Positions 45,929-54,077 of a stretch of DNA of 64,000 bases are shown here, piece after piece. Each line of letters begins with the position of its first letter. Positions within the stretch are counted from its first letter, which is position 1. The position numbers and the translations under genes are program-made. This DNA comes from Pararhodobacter sp. (GTDB lineage Bacteria > Pseudomonadota > Alphaproteobacteria > Rhodobacterales > Rhodobacteraceae): assembly GCF_034676545.1 (NCBI RefSeq), contig NZ_JAUCBZ010000015.1, positions 2,883,001-2,947,000 on the forward strand, written 5' to 3'. Below the pieces are notes generated by a model. It was not told the origin of the DNA, did not search any database, and saw only the letters and a list, made by a program, of their open reading frames with translations.

Positions 45929-47269
45929 CTAAGGCTCTGTTCTGATTGGCAGGATCAGCCGCGCCGCCAACCCGCCGAATCCGGGTGTGGTGCTTTGGTC
46001 CAGTTCCAGCTTGCCGCCGTGGCTGCGCATCGCATCGACCACGATTGCCAACCCCAGCCCCGCGCCGCTGCCCTGGCTGGCCCCGCGCGCCGGATCAAGC
46101 CGCACAAAGGGCCGGATCGCCATGTCATACTGCGTCGGATCAATGCCGGGGCCGTCGTCCTCGACGGTGACAACCACGCGCGTCGGCTGCACATCGACGC
46201 CGACCTGCACCTTGCGGCCATAGCGCATCCCATTGGCGATCAGATTGTCCAACGCGCGACCAAAAAGCTGCGGCCGCAGCTCAAGGATTGGCCCGTCGCC
46301 GGGGGTCTTGGCGCTCACCGTACGCCCTGCCCGCGCGGCTTCGGTGACGCGCCGGGTGACCAATGCGCCCAGATCGGTCGGCTCTGTGGGCTCAACCGCC
46401 TCGTTGCGCGCGAATTCCAGGAACCGGTCGATGAGCGCCTCCATCTCGGTGACATCGCCCAACAGGGCTGCGGCTTCGGCCTCGTCATCCATGAGCGACA
46501 AGGCCAGGCGCATCCGCGTCAGAGGGGTGCGCAGATCGTGGCTGACGCCGGACAACAGCAAGGTGCGCTGCTCGATATGGCGCTCGATGCGTTCGCGCAT
46601 TTGCAAGAAGGCCGTCCCGGCCGCGCGCACCTCTGTGGCACCCGTGACCCTGAGCGGCACCACTTCGCCGCGCCCGAATGCCTCGGCGGCGCGCGACAAC
46701 CGGCGAATCGGACGCACCTGATTCTTCAGGTAGATGAAGGAAATCACGCTCATCACCAGCCCGATCACGAACACCAGAACCAACAGTTGATGCGGGTTGC
46801 TGGCGGAAATCCGGCGGAGCAGGAAATCCATGCGCACAACGCCGTGCTGCCCGGTCAACCAAAGCGTGACCTGATTGCCGCGCAGGCGGATCGCCGCCAA
46901 TTCCGGCAAACCGGACGTCAGCTCACGGATCGCCATGCGCCCGGCGATGTCGTAAAACGCGGTGGAGACGTCGACGCGCTCGGTCGGGGCCTGAACATCC
47001 GGCATCACCTCCATCGCAAAGGCACGCGCCGCCTCGGCGGCCACCCGCGCCCTGCCCGACGGGTCGTCATGCGCATCCACCCGATGCAGGATATCGCGCG
47101 CAACCAGGACGAAATTCCCGGTCATTTGCCGTGTGACGCCCTCATAATGGCGCTGGATAAAGCCGATCGACAGCACCAGAAGCATGGTCACGACCGGCAA
47201 CAAGACAATCAACGCGGCCCGCCAATACAGACCACGCGGAAAAAACGGTTTGAGCAAGCGGCCTAACAT
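45929..47269 (-). CDS. EnvZ-like sensor histidine kinase
   Basis: A 446-residue kinase: basic start MLGRLLKPFFPRGLYW, first helix (~17-37), a periplasmic sensor, second helix near residue 165 (LLVLVFVIGLVMSVISFIYL), HAMP, H-box GVSHDLRTPLTRMRLALSLM, N-box NLIANGMRYG and G-boxes EDDGPGIDP and GSGAGLGLAIV. The start at 47269 avoids a non-coding N-terminal frame. No response regulator gene is adjacent, so its OmpR-type partner must lie elsewhere. It is divergent from the MBL gene. Confidence 0.9.
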   Translation of the reverse strand: MLGRLLKPFFPRGLYWRAALIVLLPVVTMLLVLSIGFIQRHYEGVTRQMTGNFVLVARDILHRVDAHDDPSGRARVAAEAARAFAMEVMPDVQAPTERVDVSTAFYDIAGRMAIRELTSGLPELAAIRLRGNQVTLWLTGQHGVVRMDFLLRRISASNPHQLLVLVFVIGLVMSVISFIYLKNQVRPIRRLSRAAEAFGRGEVVPLRVTGATEVRAAGTAFLQMRERIERHIEQRTLLLSGVSHDLRTPLTRMRLALSLMDDEAEAAALLGDVTEMEALIDRFLEFARNEAVEPTEPTDLGALVTRRVTEAARAGRTVSAKTPGDGPILELRPQLFGRALDNLIANGMRYGRKVQVGVDVQPTRVVVTVEDDGPGIDPTQYDMAIRPFVRLDPARGASQGSGAGLGLAIVVDAMRSHGGKLELDQSTTPGFGGLAARLILPIRTEP

Positions 47270-47312
47270 GGTGATACAGTAAGCCCCTGTCCCAGGATTT
47301 GCGAGACCCGCC

Positions 47313-48218
47313 GTGACCGAGCCTGACTTTGCCCCTGTCGTGGGGCGCCCGCTGCTGCTTGCCGAGGATTTGCGGCTGGTTTTGGCGCCCAATCCCTCGC
47401 CGATGACCGAGCGCGGCACCAACACCTACCTGTTGGGGCACGGCGCGGTGACGGTGATCGACCCCGGGCCACCGGACCCGGCGCATCTGGCGGCGATTGT
47501 CGCGGCCTTGCGGCCCGGCGAACGGATCGCGCAAATCGTCGTGACACATTCGCACAAGGACCACTCGCCCGCCGCACGCCCGCTGGCCGAGGCAACCGGC
47601 GCACCCGTGATGGCGTTTGGCGATTCGACGGCCGGGCGATCCCCCCGGATGGCCGCGCTTGAGGGCACGCCGATCGGTGGCGGCGAAGGCATCGACGTTG
47701 GCTTTGCCTGCGACGAGCGGCTGCCCGACGGCACCGTACTCGAGGCGGGCGCGAAACCTCTGCGCGCGGTCCACACCCCCGGTCATTTGGGCAATCACCT
47801 GTGTTTTCAATGGGGTGACACGTTGTTCACGGGGGATCACATCATGGGCTGGGCCCCCAGCCTGGTGTCCCCGCCCGAGGGTGATTTGACGGATTTCATG
47901 TCCAGCCTCGCGCGCATCGAAGCTTTGGGGCCGCTGCGCTACTATCCCGGCCACGGCGCGCCGGTTGCCGACGGTCTGGCGCGACTTCATGCGCTTCGTG
48001 CGCATCGCCTGGGCCGCGAGGCGTCGATTCGCCAGGCGGTCGCAGGTGGTGCGACGACCCTGGACGCGATCACCACAGCGGTTTACACCGACGTCCCGCC
48101 TGCCCTGCTCCCCGCCGCCGCGCGCAATGTTCTGGCGCATCTGATCGACCTTCAAGGCAAAGGTCTGGTCGAGATCGACGGGGTTATCGGTCCGGATCTG
48201 CACGTTTTCCCACGCTGA
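47313..48218 (+). CDS. Metallo-beta-lactamase-fold hydrolase (LACTB2-like)
   Basis: A 301-residue MBL-fold enzyme started at GTG 47313. The metal motif is THSHKDHS (H79, H81, D83, H84), with further ligands in HTPGHLGNHLCF, FTGDHIMGW and YYPGHGAPV. A winged-helix C-terminal domain (about 225-300) is typical of LACTB2-like hydrolases, some of which act as RNases; others act on thioesters. Substrate is unassigned. It is the last core gene before the tRNA and island. Confidence 0.85.
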   Translation: MTEPDFAPVVGRPLLLAEDLRLVLAPNPSPMTERGTNTYLLGHGAVTVIDPGPPDPAHLAAIVAALRPGERIAQIVVTHSHKDHSPAARPLAEATGAPVMAFGDSTAGRSPRMAALEGTPIGGGEGIDVGFACDERLPDGTVLEAGAKPLRAVHTPGHLGNHLCFQWGDTLFTGDHIMGWAPSLVSPPEGDLTDFMSSLARIEALGPLRYYPGHGAPVADGLARLHALRAHRLGREASIRQAVAGGATTLDAITTAVYTDVPPALLPAAARNVLAHLIDLQGKGLVEIDGVIGPDLHVFPR

Positions 48219-48291
48219 ACGCCGCAAATTCCCCCGTCATTTCCGCAACATCGCATTCGGTGAAAAAATCGTCAGAAACCGCCGCAAAGCT

Positions 48292-48320
48292 CTGGACCTC
48301 GCCGAACCCCCTTGCTATAT
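48292..48320 (+). promoter_or_regulatory. Predicted promoter of the tRNA-Asn gene
   Basis: CTGGAC (48292-48297), a 17-base spacer, then CTATAT (48315-48320), with the mature tRNA starting 12 bases later. This resembles the sigma-70 promoters of stable RNAs in this clade. Confidence 0.5.
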
Positions 48321-48331
48321 CGCCCCTGTGT

Positions 48332-48406
48332 TCCGACGTAGCTCAGCGGTAGAGCAGTTGACTGTTAATCAATTGGTCGTAGGTTCGATCCCTACCGTCG
48401 GAGCCA
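48332..48406 (+). tRNA. tRNA-Asn (GTT)
   Basis: A 75-base cloverleaf with encoded CCA. The acceptor TCCGACG pairs with CGTCGGA, the D arm is GCTC..GAGC, the anticodon loop CTGTTAA (anticodon GTT at 48364-48366) is closed by GTTGA/TCAAT, and the T arm has GGTTCGATCC. It begins the island: a truncated integrase starts about 100 bases downstream, so its 3' end is the probable attachment site. Confidence 0.97.
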
Positions 48407-48509
48407 ATTTTCAAAAGAATCAATGAAATACCGCGCTACGGCGCTGCTTCACTGAATCTTCAGTGTGCGACACATCCTGCGACACAAAAGTCGCGAAAGG
48501 GTCGCACAC

Positions 48510-48995
48510 ATGGTCGTACACCCATCCTATAGCATTCGCAGAGACACGACTCTGGTTTTCCGGCGTAGGGTTCCGCCCGTCGTAAATTTTTTCGCGAAAT
48601 CATTATTTTCATTTTCGCTTCGAACACACCTCATCTCCGAGGCGCGGCGACGGGCCGCGATAGCAGGTCGCTTCACCGACGATCTCATCGGATTGATAGA
48701 GATGTACGGAGCGGACATGCTCGACGATAGACATCTGGATGGCATGGTCGACGACCTGATGCGCTTCGAGGTGGCTACCTCGGAGGCACTACGGGAGAAC
48801 TGTGGCCCGCTCGGCCCGGAAACAGTGACGGCTGCCATCCGGCTGCATGAAGCCACCAGAGAAACTATGCGGGCAGCCCTTGTCTACAATGACTTCCAGT
48901 CTGTCACAGAACCGCTCACGAAAACGCTCGACCGTCTCGGGCTACCCGTTGCTCCCGGAAGTGAAGACTGGCTGCGAGCAGCCCGGCGAGCTGCA
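48510..48995 (+). pseudogene. Tyrosine integrase, N-terminal fragment next to tRNA-Asn
   Basis: 162 codons from ATG 48510 encode MVVHPSYSIRRDTTLVFRRR followed by VPPVVNFFAKSLFSFSLRTH and a helical SAM-like region. The RRRVP...FSLRTH...EARRRAA pattern is that of the N-terminus (DUF6538-type) of phage and island integrases. The frame then runs into an IS3-family end at 48996, which adds a few foreign codons and a stop, so the catalytic domain is lost. Its place just after tRNA-Asn fits an island integrase. Confidence 0.7.
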
Positions 48996-49311
48996 TGGAC
49001 CTGTCGCGGTTTGGTGCCGCTCCTTTGATAGCATGATGTGCAGCAAAGGAGACGAGCTATGGGCACAGGAAGAACGGATGAATTTCGCAAAGACGCGGTG
49101 CGAATTGCACTGACCAGCGGGCTGACACGGCGTCAGGTTGCCGACGATCTTGGTGTTGGGCTTTCGACCCTGGACAAATGGGTGACGGCGCATCGGGATA
49201 CGGATGTGGTATCGCCCGAGGATCGCGAGCTTGCGCGGGAGAACAAACGGCTTCGTCGTGAGAACCGCATCCTCAAGGAGGAGAAGGATATATCAAAAAA
49301 AAGCCACCCAG
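48996..49311 (+). mobile_element. IS3-family element, left-end remnant with orfA
   Basis: The coding signal of the integrase stops at TGGACCTG (48996), a plausible IS3-type terminus beginning TG. orfA starts at ATG 49059 after GGAG: MGTGRTDEFRKDAVRIALTS, with an HTH (RRQVADDLGVGLSTLDKWV) and a leucine-zipper-like ARENKRLRRENRILKEE. The element is cut at 49311 by the IS21-family insertion just past the orfA/orfB frameshift site, so orfB is missing here. Confidence 0.75.
49295..49303 (+). promoter_or_regulatory. A8G slippery site for IS3 orfA/orfB frameshifting
   Basis: Eight A followed by G at the end of orfA. IS3-family transposases are made by -1 slippage on A6-8G motifs. Read in the -1 frame the codons become KKAT, the usual start of the OrfAB junction. 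With orfB deleted the signal is now without a product. Confidence 0.6.
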
Positions 49312-49384
49312 TGTAGATTTCCACGCGGAAGTGAGCCGGGTTTTCCATCGAGAAGTGAGCCACCTCTAGGTTATGTTTCGGGTT

Positions 49385-50179
49385 TCAGGCTTTGGTCAAT
49401 ACGTGATTGTCCTCCCTCTTTTTCTGCGCCGCGGTGGCTGCACTGGTTTTGAAGCGGAAGCTGTCGTTGCCGGTCTCGAGGATGTGGCAACGATGGGTCA
49501 GGCGGTCGAGGAGTGCGGTCGTCATCTTGGGATCGCCGAAGACGGTGGCCCATTCGCTGAAGCTCAGGTTTGTGGTGATGACGACGCTGGTGCGTTCGTA
49601 AAGTTTGCTGAGCAGATGGAAGAGCAGCGCACCGCCTGATGCACTGAACGGCAGGTAGCCGAGCTCGTCGAGGATCACGAGATCCAGGCGGACGAGGCTT
49701 TCGGCAAGCTGTCCGGCTTTGCCTTTGGCCTTCTCCTGTTCGAGCGTATTGACGAGCTCGATGGTCGAGAAGAAGCGAACCTTGCGGCGGTGATGCTCGA
49801 CAGCCTGCACGCCAAGGGCTGTCGCGACATGCGTTTTGCCAGTCCCAGGGCCCCCGATCAGCACAACGTTCTGGGCACCGTCCATGAACTCGCCCCGATG
49901 AAGTTGGCGCACCGTGGCCTCATTGATCTCACTGGCCGCGAAGTCGAAGGCGGTCAGATCCTTGTAAGCCGGGAAGCGAGCGGCCTTCATGTGATAGGCA
50001 ATGGACCGGACCTCCCGCTCGGCCACTTCGGCCTTCAGCAATTGAGCGAGCATCGGCACCGCAGCATCAAAGGCTGGTGCGCCTTGTTCCATGAGGTCGG
50101 TGACGGCTTGGGCCATGCCATGCATCTTCAAACTGCGCAGCATGATGATGATGGCACCGCTGGCGGGATCATGACGCAT
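49385..50179 (-). CDS. istB: IS21 helper ATPase IstB
   Basis: A 264-residue AAA+ ATPase that selects target DNA and stimulates IstA. Walker A is IGGPGTGKTHVATALG, Walker B LVILDELGYLPFS, sensor 1 VVITTNLSFSEW. The start MRHDPASGAIIIML at 50179 lies 11 bases inside istA, the normal IS21 coupling. Confidence 0.95.
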   Translation of the reverse strand: MRHDPASGAIIIMLRSLKMHGMAQAVTDLMEQGAPAFDAAVPMLAQLLKAEVAEREVRSIAYHMKAARFPAYKDLTAFDFAASEINEATVRQLHRGEFMDGAQNVVLIGGPGTGKTHVATALGVQAVEHHRRKVRFFSTIELVNTLEQEKAKGKAGQLAESLVRLDLVILDELGYLPFSASGGALLFHLLSKLYERTSVVITTNLSFSEWATVFGDPKMTTALLDRLTHRCHILETGNDSFRFKTSAATAAQKKREDNHVLTKA

Positions 50180-51701
50180 GGCGGCCTCCGGCGGTCCGGG
50201 CCCGCAGGCCGTCATAGCGTTCGACATTCGCCTTTGGCTCACTGCGCAAAGCCAGTGCCTGTGGTGTTTCGATGTCCGGCCCACCAATCGTCTTTCCGTC
50301 AATAAGACGGTGCAGAAGGTTCAGAACGTGAGTTTTGGTTGCCACGCCCTCAGCCAAGGCCATTTCCACGGCGACGAGCACGGCCTGTTCGTCGTGATGC
50401 AGAACCAGCGCCAAGATATCAACCATCTCTCTGTCACCGCCAGGCTTGCGCAACATAAGGTCTTGCAGCCGCTTGAAGGCCGGAGGGAATTCCACGAAGG
50501 GCGCGCCGTTCCTGAGCGCACCCGGCTTACGCTGAAGGACGGCCAGATAATGGCGCCAATCGTAAATCGTGCGTGGCGGGAGTTGGTGGCTGCGCTCAAT
50601 CACCCGCACATGCTCGCACAGGATCTGACCCTCGGCAGCGACCACCAAACGCTCTGGATAAACCCGCAAGCTCACAGGCCGGTTCGCAAACGACGCTGGA
50701 ACACTGTAGCGGTTGCGCTCGAAGCTGATTAGGCAGGTCGGGGACACCCGTTTGCTATGCTCGACAAAGCCATCGAAGGCGGGCGGCAATGGCATCAGCA
50801 CGGGGTGTTCTGCGGCCCAGACGTCAGCAACATTCCCCGGCAGTGCTGCATGAGGAATCTCATTCCACAACGCCACACAGCGCTGTTCCAGCCAATCATT
50901 CAGGGCCGCGAGATCGGGGAAGTCCGGCATGGGTTGCCACAGACGGTGCCTGGCATCCTGCACATTCTTCTCGATCTGCCCCTTCTCCCAGCCGGCGGCA
51001 GGATTGCAGAACGCTGGCTCGAACACGTAATGGTTGGCCATTGCGAGGAAGCGCATGTTGACCTGCCGCTCCTTCCCACGACCGACGCGGTCAACAGCGG
51101 TGCGCATATTGTCGTAAATTCCACGCCCTGGAACGCCGCCGAAGACCCGGAACCCGTGGCAGTGAGCGTCGAACAGCATCTCGTGCGTTTGCAGCAGATA
51201 CGCCCGAACCAGAAAGGCCCGGCTATACGACAGCTTGATATGGGCGACTTGTAGCTTGACGCGCTCGCCGCCCAAAACGGCAAAATCCTCGCTCCAGTCA
51301 AACTGGAATGCCTCGCCCGGACGAAACGACAGCGGCACGAAGATGCCGCGCCCTGTTGCCTGCTGCTCTCGCTGCCGATCTGCCCGCCAGTCACGCGCAA
51401 AAGCCGCGACCCGACCGTAAGACCCATCAAAGCCAAGCACCACCAGATCGGCATGCAGCTGCTTCAGCGTTCGCCGCTGCTTGCGCGACTTGGCCGCCTC
51501 CGTCTTCAGCCAACCGGCAAGCTTCTCGGCGAACGGATCGAGCTTGCTTTGCCGCTCCGGTGTCGCGAACTGCGGCTCGATCGTGCCCGCATTCAGATAT
51601 TTTGTAATCGTATTGCGCGACAATCCAGTGCGACGCGCAATCTCACGGATCGATAGCTTCTCCCGCAAAGACATCCGTCGAATAATGTTCAAAAGTCCCA
51701 T
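50169..51701 (-). CDS. istA: IS21 transposase IstA
   Basis: A 510-residue DDE transposase. N-terminal HTH (LREKLSIREIARRTGLSRNTITKYL), the rve catalytic core with FDWSEDFAVLGGERV (first Asp) and GVPGRGIYDNMRTAVDRVG (second Asp), followed by the Glu region EKGQIEKNVQDAR, and a C-terminal Mu-like beta domain. The start is ATG 51701. It appears intact. Confidence 0.95.
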   Translation of the reverse strand: MGLLNIIRRMSLREKLSIREIARRTGLSRNTITKYLNAGTIEPQFATPERQSKLDPFAEKLAGWLKTEAAKSRKQRRTLKQLHADLVVLGFDGSYGRVAAFARDWRADRQREQQATGRGIFVPLSFRPGEAFQFDWSEDFAVLGGERVKLQVAHIKLSYSRAFLVRAYLLQTHEMLFDAHCHGFRVFGGVPGRGIYDNMRTAVDRVGRGKERQVNMRFLAMANHYVFEPAFCNPAAGWEKGQIEKNVQDARHRLWQPMPDFPDLAALNDWLEQRCVALWNEIPHAALPGNVADVWAAEHPVLMPLPPAFDGFVEHSKRVSPTCLISFERNRYSVPASFANRPVSLRVYPERLVVAAEGQILCEHVRVIERSHQLPPRTIYDWRHYLAVLQRKPGALRNGAPFVEFPPAFKRLQDLMLRKPGGDREMVDILALVLHHDEQAVLVAVEMALAEGVATKTHVLNLLHRLIDGKTIGGPDIETPQALALRSEPKANVERYDGLRARTAGGRHAS

Positions 51702-51814
51702 GTGTATCACTCCGCTGCTCCCCGTTGCGCATCGCGCTGGGGGAAGGGTCACATGGCTCAAATCTCAGTGGAAATTATCCGTCTATCCGGCTCACTTCTG
51801 CGTGGAAATCTACA

Positions 51815-52502
51815 GACTGTCCTCACGCGTCCAGACACTGGTGCAATGATCCGCCCAACGACAGAAACCGCAGTCGGCGCAGGGCACGGGCCGGGTGATT
51901 GTCGGGCTGGCAACGAAAGCCTCGAGGCGCGCCCTGGCTGCCCGCGCATAGTGGGCGTAGTCCGCCAACCGCAGAGTGGCGCGCTCACCCGTGCCCAGCT
52001 CGACATGTGCGAATTCAGGTGCAGCGCCCTGAATTTCGGTCAAAAGGTCGGAATAGAGGACCAGTTGCAGCACATGCTTGGGATGCGGTCGGCGTTTGAG
52101 TTTGGTATCCGCCACCTCGTAACTGAACGGGCCGAGAGCCGACGGTCGGTCAACTCTCATGAGGAAATCGGACCACCCTCCCCAGTTGCCAGACAGGAAT
52201 GCGCCCTGAAAAACCACCTCGGCCCCACCTGTCAACGCAATGCGTGTCGCCTCGGAATCCTGCGCCAGACTTCCTCGTTCGATCTCGACGACGCCTTTGC
52301 CGTCGGCCTTCAGTCGCGCAAGATGAGCCGCTTCATGGGCGTCGCCTTGCTTTTGCAACAACGCGGCATCCTCGGTATCTTTGCCTGGTGTCGGCCCCTC
52401 CCCTCGCAAGCACATCAGGTCGAGCGCGGTCGCATGGACGCACCCCATGAACCGCATGAGATCGGTTGCCGAAAAAAGAAGCGTATTGTCAAATTCCCGC
52501 AT
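51815..52502 (-). pseudogene. TM0106-family RecB-like nuclease, 3' end cut off by the IS21 element
   Basis: About 229 residues from ATG 52502 remain. The RecB/PD-(D/E)XK core is present: D112 (GGWSDFLMRV), E129 and D132-T-K134 (SYEVADTKL), Q146 and Y150 (QLVLYSDLL), and a Cas4-like cysteine set C208, C211, C214, C220 in PCADCGFCRWADHC. Full-length members continue with a superfamily I helicase of several hundred residues; here the frame runs into the IS21 terminus, which supplies a stop. The nuclease module could still fold. Confidence 0.75.
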
Positions 52503-52657
52503 GGACTCCAGCAATCATCAATGAGCGCAATCCGCCGCGCGGAAATGTCTCGTGTGGTTACAGCTTCTTCATCAACATCCGCGGGTGTCAAGAACCGACA
52601 TGCTTGCCAAGCAATTGATTTCTAAAGCAATGCATCTTTAGCGCGATTGCACCCACA

Positions 52658-52936
52658 TCACGCGGAAATGCAGTCTTCGCTGCGCACGATCCGCAAGCTT
52701 CGCGGGGCAATAAGCGACGCGCGTTTGCCTTTTGCGCCCATCCAGAGCGAGAAACCCTTGTCGAGCAAGACAGCCACCTCATCCAGCGACTTGGCATAGA
52801 CCGCGAATTCGGCGTGATGTTTGTTCTTGCCCTGTGCCGCGTCCGCCAATTGATACCCTTTGCTGGTGACTGCCGGTTCTTCGATTACGCCTGCCCGCGA
52901 CGAAATCCGCTCGATTCTGATTACACGTCCACGCAT
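52658..52936 (-). CDS. 92-residue protein of unknown function
   Basis: Starts at ATG 52936 with AAGGGA upstream. The sequence opens MRGRVIRIERISSRAGVIEE, then has KHHAEFAVYAKSLDEVAVLL and ends LRIVRSEDCISA. A beta-alpha pattern with many basic residues suggests a small nucleic-acid-binding or dimerising protein, but I recognise no family. It is 155 bases upstream of the RecB-like gene on the same strand and divergent from the WYL regulator, so it shares the control region at 52937-53078. Confidence 0.6.
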   Translation of the reverse strand: MRGRVIRIERISSRAGVIEEPAVTSKGYQLADAAQGKNKHHAEFAVYAKSLDEVAVLLDKGFSLWMGAKGKRASLIAPRSLRIVRSEDCISA

Positions 52937-53048
52937 TTGGTTCCCTTTCTCGGTTTCAGTGCGCCTGACGAACCTCTCGACTCGCAACCTGATGACCATT
53001 GACGGAATCGGCTCGACAGGACGCAAGGAGATTACTAGCCTATAAGGG

Positions 53049-53063
53049 TGACAAAAGCTGACA
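53049..53063 (+). promoter_or_regulatory. Two TGACA half-sites 10 bases apart before the WYL regulator
   Basis: TGACA occurs at 53049-53053 and 53059-53063 in direct orientation, one DNA turn apart, 16-26 bases upstream of the WYL start and within the intergenic region shared with the divergent 92-residue gene. An autoregulatory operator is a reasonable guess. Confidence 0.3.
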
Positions 53064-53078
53064 GGCCAAGAGGCACAT

Positions 53079-54053
53079 ATGTCGTTTTCAAAGGCTCAAG
53101 ATCTCATTCGTCTTGCCCAGATGGCGGTTACCCGACGCAGTGGTATCAGCCTCGAGGAGATTTCTGCGGAGTTCGGCATCTCGCATCGAACGGCCCAGCG
53201 TATGACCGATGCGCTGGAGGACACGTTCGGAAATGTCGAAGTCGTGGATGGAGAGGATCGAAAGCGGCGCTGGCGTCTTGTCGACACGGGCCTCGCCCAA
53301 CTGCAACTGAGGCATGAAACATCCGCCGAAGCGCTGGAGATTGCCGCCCGTTCCGCAGAGGCGGAAGGCAGGCTGCGCCATGCCAGGGCGCTCACGGACT
53401 TGCGGGACGGGATGTTGGCGCGAATTCCGACGCGGGCGCGCGTCGAATCGGATGCCGAGGCGGTGCTCATGGCGATGGGTCAAGTCACCCGTCCGGGACC
53501 CAAGGTCAGCGTCGCACCCGATATCCTTGATGCAATCATCGAAGCGTTGCGCGGGCCATTCCGCCTCTGTGTGCGCTACAATCAGGATACAACAACGCGC
53601 ATCCTGGAACCCCATGGCGTTTTGCTGGGGCACCGAACCTACCTGGCGGCCCGTGATCCGGCAAAGGCACAAGAGGTCCGAAACTTCCGCATTGATCTGA
53701 TCCATGAAGCCGAAACTCTGAATGAGAGCTTTGCGCTACAAGACGGCTTCACGATTGCGGACTATGCCGCGCAAGCCTTCGGCGTCTGGCAAGACCCGGC
53801 ACAATTTGGCGAGGTGATCTGGCGCTTCACGCCAGACGCAGCCGATCGTGCAGCCGGCTTTCAGTTTCACCCAAGACAGTCGTTGGAGTACCAGGGTGAC
53901 GGAAGCCTGATCGTGCGCTTTCAGGCTGCTGGCTGGTTGGAAATGGTCTGGCACCTTTATCAGTGGGGCGACAAAGTCGACGTCATCGCCCCCAAAGAAT
54001 TATGGGCCATGATCGAAGACTATCGGCGGTCTGATTTCGCCGCGATGCCATGA
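53079..54053 (+). CDS. WYL-domain transcriptional regulator
   Basis: A 324-residue regulator: N-terminal winged HTH (LIRLAQMAVTRRSGISLEEI, then FGISHRTAQRMTDALE), a linker helix, a WYL ligand-binding domain (about 150-230, with FRLCVRYNQDTTTRILEPHG and HRTYLAARDP) and a C-terminal WCX-type extension. WYL proteins sense nucleotides or nucleic acids and often control phage-defence loci. It is followed by the HEPN gene after 24 bases on the same strand. Confidence 0.88.
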   Translation: MSFSKAQDLIRLAQMAVTRRSGISLEEISAEFGISHRTAQRMTDALEDTFGNVEVVDGEDRKRRWRLVDTGLAQLQLRHETSAEALEIAARSAEAEGRLRHARALTDLRDGMLARIPTRARVESDAEAVLMAMGQVTRPGPKVSVAPDILDAIIEALRGPFRLCVRYNQDTTTRILEPHGVLLGHRTYLAARDPAKAQEVRNFRIDLIHEAETLNESFALQDGFTIADYAAQAFGVWQDPAQFGEVIWRFTPDAADRAAGFQFHPRQSLEYQGDGSLIVRFQAAGWLEMVWHLYQWGDKVDVIAPKELWAMIEDYRRSDFAAMP

Positions 54054-54077
54054 CCGGATTTCACAAGGAAAAGCTGG

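Larger units (their letters stand above)
49312..51814. mobile_element. IS21-family insertion sequence, complete
   Basis: A 2503-base element bounded by terminal inverted repeats of 26 bases that match at 25 positions (49312-49337 and 51789-51814, both starting TGTAGATTTCCACGC). A second GAAGTGAGCC copy lies inside the left end (49352-49361), as is usual for IS21 multiple binding sites. istA and istB are intact. The flanks are unrelated (CACCCAG on the left, GACTGTC on the right), so no target duplication is visible. Confidence 0.93.

Noticed and set aside
48847..49113. 88-residue frame across the integrase-IS3 junction
   Set aside because: It straddles the insertion-sequence end and matches neither gene's real frame.
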